Source of the DNA: JACMLC01 sp963817025 | GTDB taxonomy: Bacteria; Acidobacteriota; Blastocatellia; Pyrinomonadales; Pyrinomonadaceae | Direction: 5' to 3' | NCBI GenBank assembly: GCA_963817025.1 | Contig: CAWFML010000004.1 | Location: 682,001-746,000, forward strand | DNA: 64,000 bases | Shown: positions 17,812 to 26,238 of the stretch, piece by piece | Numbering within the stretch: position 1 is the first letter of the stretch | Layout of the letters: every line of letters begins with the position of its first letter | Translations under genes and position numbers: made by a program | Notes under the pieces: model-generated | What the model saw: the letters and a program-made list of their open reading frames with translations, nothing else | What the model was told of the DNA's origin: nothing | Database searches by the model: none

Positions 17812-18621
17812 CTAGACAGCATCTGTCGCCGCCTTCCTATATCTGAAGAGTTGCTGAAGCAGGGTGGAAGGCCCACGCGGTTTCCGCCTCTCGGCGACGA
17901 CGCGAGCCACGGAATCTTTCAGAATCTCAGACGGGTTCTCGTGCAGCAACGCATGCGCACGCCCTTTGCCGAACTGGCGCGCGACTATTTCGCGTGCGCC
18001 CCTGAGCGACGGGCGGCGTGCGCCCACGCCCGGCGCGTTCGAGGCGATAACCGCATGCCCCGGATATTCTTTGACACAATGCATGGCGAAACGCTGCGCC
18101 TCGCGCCCGTGTGCGCCGGTAATGCTCGCGGCGTTAAGCTGCAACCTGACGCCTATATCGAGCCAGCTTTCGATGCGCTCCGGGTTGCGCCTGAGATAAG
18201 GGCTGCACTCCGGCCCGGCGACGATTGGCGAGAAACCCTGCCCAGCCAGTTGCGCCCAGACATCTTCCGTCTCGTCAGGCACGCGCAAGGCTGGCAGAGC
18301 GACGAGCACAAAGCGACCGCCGCCGAGCGAGATGGATGCGCCGTATCTTTCGACAAGCGCAGAGAGACGCGGGCGATAGCGCAACACGAATCCGTGTTTC
18401 AGCTTGAGCGCGCCGCCCATCTCGCTTTGCAGGCGCGCAAGCTTTCGCGCGCTTTCATCAAAGGCTTGTGGCGGCTCGTCCCTCTCGGCAGCCCAACGTT
18501 CGACGACGACGAGCGTACGCACGCCGTCAATCACAGACTGCCTGCATATCTCTACGGCTTCTGCGAAATCTTCCGGCCCACCGGCAGACCCCTCAAGCAG
18601 ATGAGAACGAAGATCAATCAT
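17812..18621 (-). CDS. CpsB/YwqE-like PHP protein, probably catalytically dead
   Basis: A 269-residue protein that can be aligned along its length with the CpsB/YwqE family of manganese-dependent PHP tyrosine phosphatases, which dephosphorylate BY-kinases. The family's metal-binding stations are largely replaced. The N-terminal His-x-His is R5-S6-H7, the Thr-Pro-His-His is V40-E41-R42-W43, the Gly-x-Glu is HGFVLR (76-81), the Ala-His-Pro-Glu-Arg is AGPEC (135-139), and the Ser-Asp-Ala-His is SNAP (194-197). Only one histidine survives, so phosphatase activity is unlikely (inference from known family residues). It sits directly downstream of the tyrosine kinase gene, where an active CpsB/Wzb-type phosphatase is normally found. 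It may be a regulatory pseudo-enzyme. Codon usage and length look intact, so this is not an obvious decaying gene. Confidence 0.78.
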   Translation of the reverse strand: MIDLRSHLLEGSAGGPEDFAEAVEICRQSVIDGVRTLVVVERWAAERDEPPQAFDESARKLARLQSEMGGALKLKHGFVLRYRPRLSALVERYGASISLGGGRFVLVALPALRVPDETEDVWAQLAGQGFSPIVAGPECSPYLRRNPERIESWLDIGVRLQLNAASITGAHGREAQRFAMHCVKEYPGHAVIASNAPGVGARRPSLRGAREIVARQFGKGRAHALLHENPSEILKDSVARVVAERRKPRGPSTLLQQLFRYRKAATDAV

Positions 18622-18626
18622 AGTTA

Positions 18627-18632
18627 ATTATA
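18627..18632 (-). promoter_or_regulatory. Candidate -10 box directly before the CpsB-like gene
   Basis: A perfect TATAAT on the minus strand lies 5 bases before the ATG at 18621, with no Shine-Dalgarno between them, so a leaderless transcript is possible. No good -35 box is seen at the expected distance, and AT-rich hexamers occur by chance. Confidence 0.3.
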
Positions 18633-18740
18633 AACTATTTGGAATCCTGAAACGGCAGGTGACGAACGACACGCGAGGAAAATGTCCGGTCGTCTCCTCG
18701 AACCATTTACGATTGAAGTAATGGGGGCGCTTAACAAAAA

Positions 18741-21176
18741 CTAGCTTGTTCTTGAGGCCAGCTCGTCTGTGTCAGGATCGGTTTTGTAATACTTGTAGTT
18801 GTTGTAGTAGTACTTGTAATAATAATCCTTCGTCGAGAGATGGACGTTATTCAAGACGACGCCGAAGATTTTCGCGCCGACTTCCTGAAGCACCTGCCGC
18901 GAGCGGCGCACGACGCCGCGCGCAGAATGCCCGCCGTGTACGACCAAGAGCACGCCGTCAACCATTGCGGCAATCAACACGCCGTCCGTGAACGAAGCAA
19001 TCGGCGGCGAATCAATGACGATATAATCAAAGCTGTTTGACAGGATATGTATCAGGCGGCGCATCTGTTCAGAGCCTGTCAGCTCGGCAGGGTTGGGCGG
19101 AATCGGGCCGGACGGCAACACGTATAGACCGCTCTTCTCATGCTGTTCGATCATCGACAGCATCTCTACTTCATTCAGCTTGCTTGCAAGGATAGTGCTC
19201 AAGCCGCGACTGTTGTCGGTCTCAAGAATCGCATGCAGGCGCGGGCGGCGCATGTCTGCATCCACCACTACGACGCTGGCTCCCGTCTGGGCCAGACTGA
19301 TGGCGGTGTTGATGGCGGTCGTGGTCTTCCCTTCCGCTGGCTGGCTCGAAGTGACGAGCAGGGTCTTCGGCGCGCCTCCGGCGGATGACAGGAGCACGGA
19401 CGTGCGCAGTTGCCTGTAGGCTTCTGCGAGCGGCGAGCGCGAGTTCATATCCAGCAGCAGGGGCGAAGAGGCGTTGCCGTTACGCTTTTGCAAACCCGTA
19501 TTTGAAGAGAGCAGGCGACGACGCGACATGCTGCCCATCGCCGGGATGACCGCAAGCGCGGGCAGGCGCAGCACCTTCTCCACGTCTTCCGCCGAATGCA
19601 CGGAATCGTCCAGATAATCCAGATAGCGGGCCAGCGCGATGCCGAAGACCAGCGAGAGCAGCCCGGCCAGCGCGACGCTCTGCATTCTTCTGGGGCCGAC
19701 AGGCCCTTTCGGCACGGGCGCATAATCAACGACGTGTATGTTGTTGGGCGTCCCGGCCAGCACGACATCGTTCTCTTTCGAGCGTTGCAAGAGGCCGTCT
19801 AAAAGAGCCTTGTTGGTCTGCACTTCTTGCTGGATGATTTTGTAATTGACGGCGGCCTCGTTCTGCGTCAGCGTCTCTCCGCGCTGCTTATTAAAAGAGG
19901 CTTTGAGAGCGTCTTCTTTCGCTTTGGCTTCGAGATAACGTGTTTCGAGATTGGTGACGACGGTGTTGGTCGCGCGGGTCTGCGTGTCCTTGAGCTGCTT
20001 TTCGAGCACGGCCACTTGCTGGTCAATCTCTTTGACCTCAGGATATTTTTCCGTGTAGGACACAAGAAGTTGCGCGCGTTTTTGCCTGAGTTCGGCGAGC
20101 TTGCTTTCGACCTCGCCCGTGTGCTTGGAAGTAACTTCGCTGGCCTGCGCGTCTGCCCTGTCCCGGTCAAGCGCAGCGCGATACTTGGCCTCGGCATCTG
20201 TGCGTTCCCTCTCCACTTCCATCAATTGCCGGTTAAGTCCCGCGAGGCGATCAACGACTGTGTTCTGATTCTCGTCGAGCGAGAGAATCTGATGATTCTT
20301 GGCGTAGTTGAGAAGCTGCTCTTCGCCCCTGCGGATTTCGACCTGAAGCTCCGTGATGCGTCGTTGCAGAAAGTCGCCAGCCGTCGCGCTCGTCTCCGTC
20401 TTGCGCTCAAGATTCGAGAGGGCAAAGGCATCGGCCACGGCGTTGACGATTTTGGAAGCGACCTGCGGGTCAAGATGACGATAGCGAATCTCTATCAGGC
20501 GCGTGTCGCTGATCTGCTTGACGATCAGGCCGCCCTGAAGCATCCCGACAAAAGGAGCTAGCCGGTTGACTTCGACCAGATCGTCGCGCGAAGTGGCCGG
20601 GGCGAAATTGCTCGCCAGCGGCGCAGTCTCTATGACCTGATTCTTATCCGCCTCCTGCGTCTTGCCGCCGAATCCAGCCATCCGCTTGAGGCTCTCCCAC
20701 GTCGAACGGCTCTGCACGCTTTGCGGGCGCAGGAAAGCCTGATTGTTTTCGAGGTCGAGCGTTTTGACGACGCGCCCCAAGAGTCCCGCGCTGGTCAGAA
20801 TCTGTATCTGCGTGTTGAAGTAAATGGGGTCTGTATACGGACTGTTGACGATGATGTTATTGCTTTTGAAAGCTCCGAGCGCGGGGTTGGTGTTTTCCGT
20901 GTCCACCTGCACTTTCGACTGCGCCTCGAAGATGTCCGGCTGGCGCGCATTGTAGATGGCCGATAAGGTCGTGACCAGCAGGGCGATGCCCATGATGAGC
21001 CAGATATGCTTGCGCGCCGAACGCCAGTAATCATGTAAGCGCCAGTGGATGCCCTCTTCGCTCTCAGGCTCTATCGTGTCATAACGGTAAGAGGGAGGAT
21101 GCGGCAGCGGCTCGACCGCTCTTTCAAGGTCGCGCATCCCCGCCGCCGGTTTGATTAATTCGGAAGGTTCTTTCAT
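18741..21176 (-). CDS. Polysaccharide co-polymerase with C-terminal BY-type tyrosine autokinase (Wzc-like)
   Basis: About 811 residues. The N-terminal Wzz part has a first membrane segment (IWLIMGIALLVTTLSAIY), a long periplasmic coiled-coil region and a second membrane segment (SVALAGLLSLVFGIALARYL) after the PKGPVGPRR motif. The cytoplasmic kinase has Walker A SSQPAEGKTTTAINTA, Walker A' VVVVDADMRRP and Walker B YIVIDSPP. The C-terminus ends in a cluster of about ten tyrosines (DYYYKYYYNNYKYYK), the autophosphorylation tail that controls chain length and export. Start set at the ATG at 21176; the open frame to 21242 only adds a translated piece of a palindromic repeat. It is followed by the CpsB-like pseudo-phosphatase gene. 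Confidence 0.92.
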   Translation of the reverse strand: MKEPSELIKPAAGMRDLERAVEPLPHPPSYRYDTIEPESEEGIHWRLHDYWRSARKHIWLIMGIALLVTTLSAIYNARQPDIFEAQSKVQVDTENTNPALGAFKSNNIIVNSPYTDPIYFNTQIQILTSAGLLGRVVKTLDLENNQAFLRPQSVQSRSTWESLKRMAGFGGKTQEADKNQVIETAPLASNFAPATSRDDLVEVNRLAPFVGMLQGGLIVKQISDTRLIEIRYRHLDPQVASKIVNAVADAFALSNLERKTETSATAGDFLQRRITELQVEIRRGEEQLLNYAKNHQILSLDENQNTVVDRLAGLNRQLMEVERERTDAEAKYRAALDRDRADAQASEVTSKHTGEVESKLAELRQKRAQLLVSYTEKYPEVKEIDQQVAVLEKQLKDTQTRATNTVVTNLETRYLEAKAKEDALKASFNKQRGETLTQNEAAVNYKIIQQEVQTNKALLDGLLQRSKENDVVLAGTPNNIHVVDYAPVPKGPVGPRRMQSVALAGLLSLVFGIALARYLDYLDDSVHSAEDVEKVLRLPALAVIPAMGSMSRRRLLSSNTGLQKRNGNASSPLLLDMNSRSPLAEAYRQLRTSVLLSSAGGAPKTLLVTSSQPAEGKTTTAINTAISLAQTGASVVVVDADMRRPRLHAILETDNSRGLSTILASKLNEVEMLSMIEQHEKSGLYVLPSGPIPPNPAELTGSEQMRRLIHILSNSFDYIVIDSPPIASFTDGVLIAAMVDGVLLVVHGGHSARGVVRRSRQVLQEVGAKIFGVVLNNVHLSTKDYYYKYYYNNYKYYKTDPDTDELASRTS

Positions 21177-21192
21177 AAGCACCAAATAATGC

Positions 21193-21259
21193 AAAATGCA
21201 AAATGTAAAATGCAAAAATAAATCTGATTCTGATTTTTGCATTTTACATTTTGCATTTT
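21193..21259. repeat. Perfect 26-bp inverted repeat, GCAAAATG family
   Basis: Arms at 21193-21218 and 21234-21259 are exact reverse complements with a 15-base loop. Each arm is a quasi-tandem of the word GCAAAATG/TAAAATG. It fills the 90-base gap between the export gene and the kinase gene and would form a long AU-rich hairpin in the transcript just upstream of the kinase start, where it could attenuate transcription or stabilise the upstream message. Confidence 0.9.
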
Positions 21260-21266
21260 TAATTCT

Positions 21267-22277
21267 TTACGGGACGGCGCGTATCGGAAGCTGTGCCACC
21301 GAAGGCACGACTGCGCCGAGGAATGATTTCAAGAGTTGCTTGCCGCTTGAGACAGGCACGTCCACGATGTCGCCTGCCAGCAGCATCACATCCTCCGCCT
21401 GCTGTTTGTCTATCGCTTTCAGGTCAACGAAGATTTCCGTCTTCGCGGTTGCGCCAGCCGTCTGGCGCACGATGCGGACGCGGTCTTTCTTGGTATCCGG
21501 CATCACGCCTCCGGCCATCGCAATCGCGCGCGTCACTGTAATCGGCTCTTTGAGCGGAATTGCGGATGGCCTGATGACATTGCCGACGACAAAGACCTGC
21601 TCTGCTTCGGGCACGCTGATGACATCGCCGGGCTGGACAAACGGATTCGCCAAATCTTCGCCCTTCAGCGTCTCGCTCAACTTGTAATTATCCAACCCGC
21701 TGGTGGCGGCATTTTCCACTGGCGCGTCGCATGAAGCGCCTGTGCCCGTATGCACTACCTGTATCAGGCGTCCGGCGTTATCCGCCAATCCTCCGGCGAA
21801 AGTCAAAAGCTCAAGCAAGCGCACGCGTCTGGTTAATTGAAAGCGACTCGGCAAGCGCACAGCGCCGATGACCGCGACGGGCTGCGAGTTGTATTCCTTG
21901 ATAAAGACATCCACCTGCGGGCTTCTCAAATATTCCAGATAGCGTCTGGTAATCTCTGCGGACAGCTCGCTCTCCGTCAGGCAGGCCGCGCGAATCTCGC
22001 CTTCGATGAGCGGCATCCGAATCATCCCGCTCGAATCCACGCGCACGCCGTCGCGCGAGAACTGCGGGCGATTGAAGACGCGTATGTCCAGCATATCTCC
22101 CGGCCCGATGCGGTATTTGGTGTCCGAGGCTGCGGTCGCAGCAGAGGTTGTAGAGACCTGCGCCGGAGCGGCAACGCTCTCTTGCTGCGCCGCCACGCGA
22201 CTCGCGCCCCACACCGCGAGGGCAATCAAGAGGGACGCTTTTATCAACCGGCGCGGCCTATCGCTAAACTTTCTCAT
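21267..22277 (-). CDS. Polysaccharide export protein (Wza-like, SLBB)
   Basis: A 336-residue exported protein. After a signal peptide (LIKASLLIALAVWGASRVAA) comes the Poly_export domain, beginning YRIGPGDMLDIRVF and containing IKEYNSQPVAVIGAV. A SLBB-like domain follows (PGDVISVPEAEQVFVVGNV, ITVTRAIAMAGGV), then a C-terminal LLAGDIVDVP segment. Wza-family proteins form the outer-membrane channel for capsule and exopolysaccharide. There is no lipobox cysteine at the predicted cleavage site, so it is probably not lipidated, unlike classic Wza. Start at the ATG at 22277; an in-frame codon 12 bases upstream is possible. It heads the tyrosine-kinase-linked operon. Confidence 0.88.
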   Translation of the reverse strand: MRKFSDRPRRLIKASLLIALAVWGASRVAAQQESVAAPAQVSTTSAATAASDTKYRIGPGDMLDIRVFNRPQFSRDGVRVDSSGMIRMPLIEGEIRAACLTESELSAEITRRYLEYLRSPQVDVFIKEYNSQPVAVIGAVRLPSRFQLTRRVRLLELLTFAGGLADNAGRLIQVVHTGTGASCDAPVENAATSGLDNYKLSETLKGEDLANPFVQPGDVISVPEAEQVFVVGNVIRPSAIPLKEPITVTRAIAMAGGVMPDTKKDRVRIVRQTAGATAKTEIFVDLKAIDKQQAEDVMLLAGDIVDVPVSSGKQLLKSFLGAVVPSVAQLPIRAVP

Positions 22278-22574
22278 ATCACACCACAAGCCACTTGAAG
22301 TTCTGCGACGGAAGAGTCATCGCATGATGCTAAAGCTATTGTACGGCAACTGTCTGGTTTCGATGAAGGCAGGTTTTATGACACACAGCAAGCGATGAAA
22401 CATCTCGGGGAACTTTTCGGCTGACATGTAGAAGGTTTGGAAAAATCGGAACGCGGCCCGCCGTGTAGCTCCTTACTGCTTCAATATCGCTGACACTCTA
22501 GGGTCAGATGACATGCCCGGAGGTGACAGGGTTATTAACACGCCCGCAGCGGCATTGTCAACGCACGAAAAGCT
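22278..22574. other. Non-coding leader of the exopolysaccharide operon
   Basis: About 300 bases upstream of the export gene without a supportable open frame. It probably contains the operon promoter: a TACAAT on the minus strand near 22336-22341 is a possible -10 box, but its -35 partner (TTCATC) is weak. The right end merges into the palindromic repeat that follows. Confidence 0.35.
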
Positions 22575-22717
22575 AAGGCGGAAGGATGAAGGCGGAAGGA
22601 TGAAGGGAATACTATTGAAGATGAGCAGTTCAAGGATAAAAGGCATGCTCTTCAGGGATGACTCCTGCATGTTTGAAGAGCATCCCTTTCATCCTTCCGC
22701 CTTCATCCTTCCGCCTT
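22575..22717. repeat. Palindromic repeat, AAGGATGAAGGCGG family, copy A
   Basis: A 30-base left arm (22575-22604) is the exact reverse complement of 22688-22717. The arms are two tandem copies of AAGGCGGAAGGATGA. The roughly 80-base interior has its own smaller inverted repeat (GGCATGCTCTTCA and TGAAGAGCATCC). The right arm overlaps the last codons and the stop of the UDP-glucuronate decarboxylase gene. Two more copies lie at 23721-23832 and 53659-53800. Confidence 0.93.
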
Positions 22718-23647
22718 GCTTTTCAACTGTTCTGCAAAGTAAGCGATGGTGCGTTTCAAGCCTTCGCGCAAGGGGATGGTCGGCTCCCAGCCGAGGAGTT
22801 CTCTGGCGCGTGTGATGTCTGGCTTGCGTTGTTTGGGATCGTCCTGCGGCAAGGGTTCATACCTGATTGCGGCCTCTATACCGCAGAGGTCTGCAATCTC
22901 CTGCGCCAACTCATTCATCGTAAACTCGCCCGGATTGCCGAGGTTCACGGGATCGTGTATCCCGTCAGTATTCATCAACCGCATCAAGCCTTCGACCAGA
23001 TCGTCCACATAACAGAACGAGCGCGTCTGCTCGCCTGTGCCGTAGACAGTCAACTCTCTGCCGCGCAACGCCTGCACGACAAAATTAGAGACCACACGCC
23101 CGTCGTTCTCGACCATCCGCGTGCCGTAGGTATTAAAGATGCGCGCGATGCGGATGTCCACCTTGTTCTGCCTGTGGTAATCCATCATCAAAGTCTCTGC
23201 CAGCCGCTTGCCTTCGTCATAACAACTGCGAAACCCAATCGGGTTGACGTTTCCAAAATAGCTTTCCGGCTGCGGGTGCACTTCGGGGTCGCCGTAGACT
23301 TCAGAAGTCGAGGCTTGCAGGATACGCGCGCGGACGCGCTTTGCCATGCCGAGCATGTTGATGACGCCCATCACGCTCGTCTTCACGGTCTTGACCGGAT
23401 TGTACTGGTAATGAATCGGTGACGCAGGACAGGCCAGATTATATATCTGATCCACTTCGAGCAGAATCGGCTGGATGACATCATGACGAATCAACTCGAA
23501 ACGCGGATTGTCAAACAACGGCATGACATTCTCGCGCCGCCCCGTATAAAAATTGTCGAGACAAATGACTTCCTGTCCTTCATTCAATAAACGCTCGCAC
23601 AAATGCGACCCGATAAAACCCGCCCCGCCCGTTACAAGGATTCTCAT
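22703..23647 (-). CDS. uxs: UDP-glucuronate decarboxylase (UDP-xylose synthase), SDR family
   Basis: A 314-residue extended SDR enzyme. The NAD-binding site is RILVTGGAGFIGSHLCERL, the catalytic Tyr-x3-Lys is in SCYDEGKRLAE near residue 145, STSEVYGDPEVHPQPE is the conserved substrate-side loop, and RIFNTYGTRM and the FCYVDDLVEGLMRL motif are highly characteristic of UXS. The reaction converts UDP-glucuronate to UDP-xylose and CO2 in the cytoplasm, giving a donor for the neighbouring glycosyltransferases. Its last four residues and stop codon come from the right arm of a palindromic repeat, so the C-terminus may have been reshaped by that element. The related UDP-apiose/4-keto-pentose enzymes are a less likely alternative. 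Confidence 0.92.
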   Translation of the reverse strand: MRILVTGGAGFIGSHLCERLLNEGQEVICLDNFYTGRRENVMPLFDNPRFELIRHDVIQPILLEVDQIYNLACPASPIHYQYNPVKTVKTSVMGVINMLGMAKRVRARILQASTSEVYGDPEVHPQPESYFGNVNPIGFRSCYDEGKRLAETLMMDYHRQNKVDIRIARIFNTYGTRMVENDGRVVSNFVVQALRGRELTVYGTGEQTRSFCYVDDLVEGLMRLMNTDGIHDPVNLGNPGEFTMNELAQEIADLCGIEAAIRYEPLPQDDPKQRKPDITRARELLGWEPTIPLREGLKRTIAYFAEQLKSKAEG

Positions 23648-23720
23648 TCAGTTACTCGAACCTTTCTTAGTTGATTGCTTGATAATATACCGCGAAGAAC
23701 AAAAGGTCAGAAACGCCAGC

Positions 23721-23832
23721 GAGAGCAAGGATGAAGGCGGAAGGATGAAGGATGAAAAGAGTGCTATTTGACATTGAATGATTCGTGTTTGAAGAGCATG
23801 CCTTTCATCCTTCCGCCTTCATCCTTGCTCTC
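23721..23832. repeat. Palindromic repeat, AAGGATGAAGGCGG family, copy B
   Basis: Left arm 23721-23749 pairs perfectly with 23804-23832. The interior contains GTGCTATTTGA and GTTTGAAGAGCATGCC, which match the interiors of copies A and C once orientation is considered, so the copies are homologous over their whole length and not only in the arms. It lies in the intergenic gap between the S9 peptidase (whose stop is 7 bases away) and the decarboxylase gene, where it could end or stabilise transcripts. Confidence 0.93.
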
Positions 23833-23838
23833 TCCCCG

Positions 23839-26238
23839 CTACCGCAGTCGGTTCTGACCTGATGTCTGTAAATGTTTATCGAAAAATCGCAAAATCCGCT
23901 CATACTCGTCCGTCCAGCTTTCCGGCTTTGTGAAGGCATGATTCTCTGTCGGGTAGAACATGGTTTCAAAGTATTCGGACTTGCCCAGACGGATGAGCTT
24001 TTCTATAAGCTGCGCGCTATCCTGAAAATGCACGTTGTCGTCCACCATCCCGTGAAGAATGAGAAGCGGGCGGTTGAGGCTCTCTGCATAGGTAATCGGA
24101 GAGCTGCGTTTGTAGGCTTCAGGATTTTTATCTGGAAAGCCCAAACGCTCGGTCGTGTAGACGGGCGATGAGGCGTAATAATTTTTCCAGTCGGCGACGG
24201 GCCGCAAGGCCGCCGCGCAGGCGATGCGTTCGGGGGCGCGCATCGCCGCCATCTCGGCCATAAACCCGCCGTAGCTGCCGCCATACATCCCCACGCGCCT
24301 TGCATCCACAGCATAATTCTTCACCATAAAATCTATGCCGTCCAGATGGTCTTGAAAATCAAGCCCGCCTAAAAAATCATAGACATCCGTGCGCCACTCG
24401 CGCCCGTATCCGGCAGAGCCTCTGTAATCAATATCCAGGATGACATAGCCGCGCTCCGTCAGGATGTGATGAAACATGGCCTCGCGGTAATAGTTGTTCC
24501 AGCCGTTAATCACATTCTGCAAATAGCCCGCGCCGTGGACAAAGACGACCGCCGGATATTTTTTCTTCTTATCAAACTTCGGCGGCGTGTAGACGCGAGC
24601 TTTAACCGTCTTGCCGTCTTTGGCTTTGAACTCCGTAAACTCTGGCCGCGTCCAGCTTATCTGCTTGAAGCGCGCGGGCGTTGTGTCTGTTAATCTCAGA
24701 GGCTCTTTGATTTCACTTTCTCGCGCTGGAACCGGCAGCGCGAAGAGGTCTCCCGGCGCGTTCCACTCGGAATGCTCGAAGAGCAGCATCTTTCCATCTT
24801 TCGAGAGTTGTGGGTCTGTGTTCATGCCGCGCGGCGTCGGCAGTCGTTCCGTTTTTTTTGTCTCGACGTTGAGAATGTAGAAGTGCCTTTCGGCGGTCGA
24901 GGCTTCGGCTGACGAATAGATGACGCGCTCGCCATCCGGCAGCCACTTGGCCCAAGTCACTTCCCATGCGCCGCGCGTCAGTTGCATGACGGCAGAAGGC
25001 CGATACTCTGTGGCTGCGTTTGTGTCAGACTCAAGTGTCACCAGATAGAGATGGTTGAAACCGTCGCGCTCGGAGGCGAAAAGGATTCGCCTGTTCGGGG
25101 ATGGATCAACAATTCTTGAGAGCGGCGCGACCCATTTGGCATCATTCTCCTCATTCATGAGGATGATAGTTTCGCCGCTTATCATTTTCTCCTCGCCCGC
25201 CCCCACATACGCGATGAAGATTTGCCGGCGTTTCGTATCACGATCAATGCGGTCAATGACAAGAACGTCTCTGTCAATAGTCCAACGCAACCCGCGTATG
25301 TAGGAGACGCCTTCGGGCGCGGGCAGTTTGACGACGACAGCTTTTTCTGATGAGCCGTCACTATTCACGACCTGCACGCGCTGCTCTGTCCAGCCGCGCC
25401 TGACTGTCGGCGCGGCCACATATTCGCCCGTATAGTTTGGCACAAAGAGCGCGCGCTGTTTTGAAGTATCGGAAACGATGTAAGCGACGCGCGTGCCGTC
25501 TTCTGAAGCAGTGACGCCGGAGACGGAAGCATTGCCCGCGCCGCCTGTCCGTTGTTGTGGTTGCTGCTCCGCGCTGCTCTCTTCGTTTCTTCTGGCAGCC
25601 GCCGCGCCGCCTTCGCGCGTCAGTTGGATCAGAGAGGTCTGGTCTGCATCCACTACGAACAGGTTGCCGCCCGATTGGTAGAGAATGCGGCGCGAGTCCG
25701 GGAGCCATTGTGCGCTGCCCTCGACAGACACTGTGCTGGTCAGGCGACGCGGGGCCGTGTTCGTGTCATTGATGTTTATGATGCACAGGTCGCCCCGTTT
25801 GGAAAAAAGCAGGCGACGCGAATCTGGCGACCAATCAAGACCGCTCACGCTGCGCTCGTGCGCCTCCTGCGCCGCATCGCGCTGCATCACGCGCTCTTCC
25901 CTCTTCTCGCTCGAACTCATCTCATCGCGCGTCTCTGTCTTGACGGGGCGCGCTTCCCTGTCTTCGTCAACCGCGCGCACCAGCAGGCGAGCCTTGCTGC
26001 CGCCGCTCGTCGAAACGAGGTACAGGTCGCGCGGCTCTTTCCCGCCAGCGCTCCACAGGTATGCGACCTGCTCTCCGTCTGGCGAGAGGCGTTCGCCTTC
26101 GGGGCGCATCCCCGCAATCGAAGGCTCTGACATAATGTCGCGCACTGTGAGCGAAGCGGTTTGCGCACGCACGCAGATGGTCTGCGTTAAGAGAAAAAGG
26201 ATGAGAGCCAGAGTTGGATAAGCGTGTGTTCTTTTCAT
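23839..26238 (-). CDS. Secreted S9 family peptidase (prolyl oligopeptidase/DPP-type)
   Basis: A 799-residue protein. A signal peptide (LALILFLLTQTICVRAQ) is followed by a WD40-like/TolB-type beta-propeller (repeats such as GLDWSPDSRRLLFS and SAQWLPDSRRILYQ) and a C-terminal alpha/beta-hydrolase domain. The catalytic triad is visible: Ser near 655 in GGSYGGFMAEM, Asp near 732 in HGMVDDNVHF and His near 766 in TENHAF. S9 enzymes cleave short peptides, often after proline or alanine, and this one should act in the periplasm or outside. Its start overlaps the glutamine amidotransferase stop by 4 bases, suggesting a two-gene operon. Exact specificity is not predictable. Confidence 0.92.
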   Translation of the reverse strand: MKRTHAYPTLALILFLLTQTICVRAQTASLTVRDIMSEPSIAGMRPEGERLSPDGEQVAYLWSAGGKEPRDLYLVSTSGGSKARLLVRAVDEDREARPVKTETRDEMSSSEKREERVMQRDAAQEAHERSVSGLDWSPDSRRLLFSKRGDLCIININDTNTAPRRLTSTVSVEGSAQWLPDSRRILYQSGGNLFVVDADQTSLIQLTREGGAAAARRNEESSAEQQPQQRTGGAGNASVSGVTASEDGTRVAYIVSDTSKQRALFVPNYTGEYVAAPTVRRGWTEQRVQVVNSDGSSEKAVVVKLPAPEGVSYIRGLRWTIDRDVLVIDRIDRDTKRRQIFIAYVGAGEEKMISGETIILMNEENDAKWVAPLSRIVDPSPNRRILFASERDGFNHLYLVTLESDTNAATEYRPSAVMQLTRGAWEVTWAKWLPDGERVIYSSAEASTAERHFYILNVETKKTERLPTPRGMNTDPQLSKDGKMLLFEHSEWNAPGDLFALPVPARESEIKEPLRLTDTTPARFKQISWTRPEFTEFKAKDGKTVKARVYTPPKFDKKKKYPAVVFVHGAGYLQNVINGWNNYYREAMFHHILTERGYVILDIDYRGSAGYGREWRTDVYDFLGGLDFQDHLDGIDFMVKNYAVDARRVGMYGGSYGGFMAEMAAMRAPERIACAAALRPVADWKNYYASSPVYTTERLGFPDKNPEAYKRSSPITYAESLNRPLLILHGMVDDNVHFQDSAQLIEKLIRLGKSEYFETMFYPTENHAFTKPESWTDEYERILRFFDKHLQTSGQNRLR

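Noticed and set aside
21177..21242. Extended kinase N-terminus translated from the palindromic repeat
   Set aside because: The residues derive from the repeat word and precede a normal Met-Lys-Glu-Pro start with the known Wzz layout.
22575..23832. Closely spaced palindromes as a possible CRISPR array
   Set aside because: There are only two copies here, they flank a gene, and the arms are inverted rather than directly repeated with regular spacers; no cas genes.
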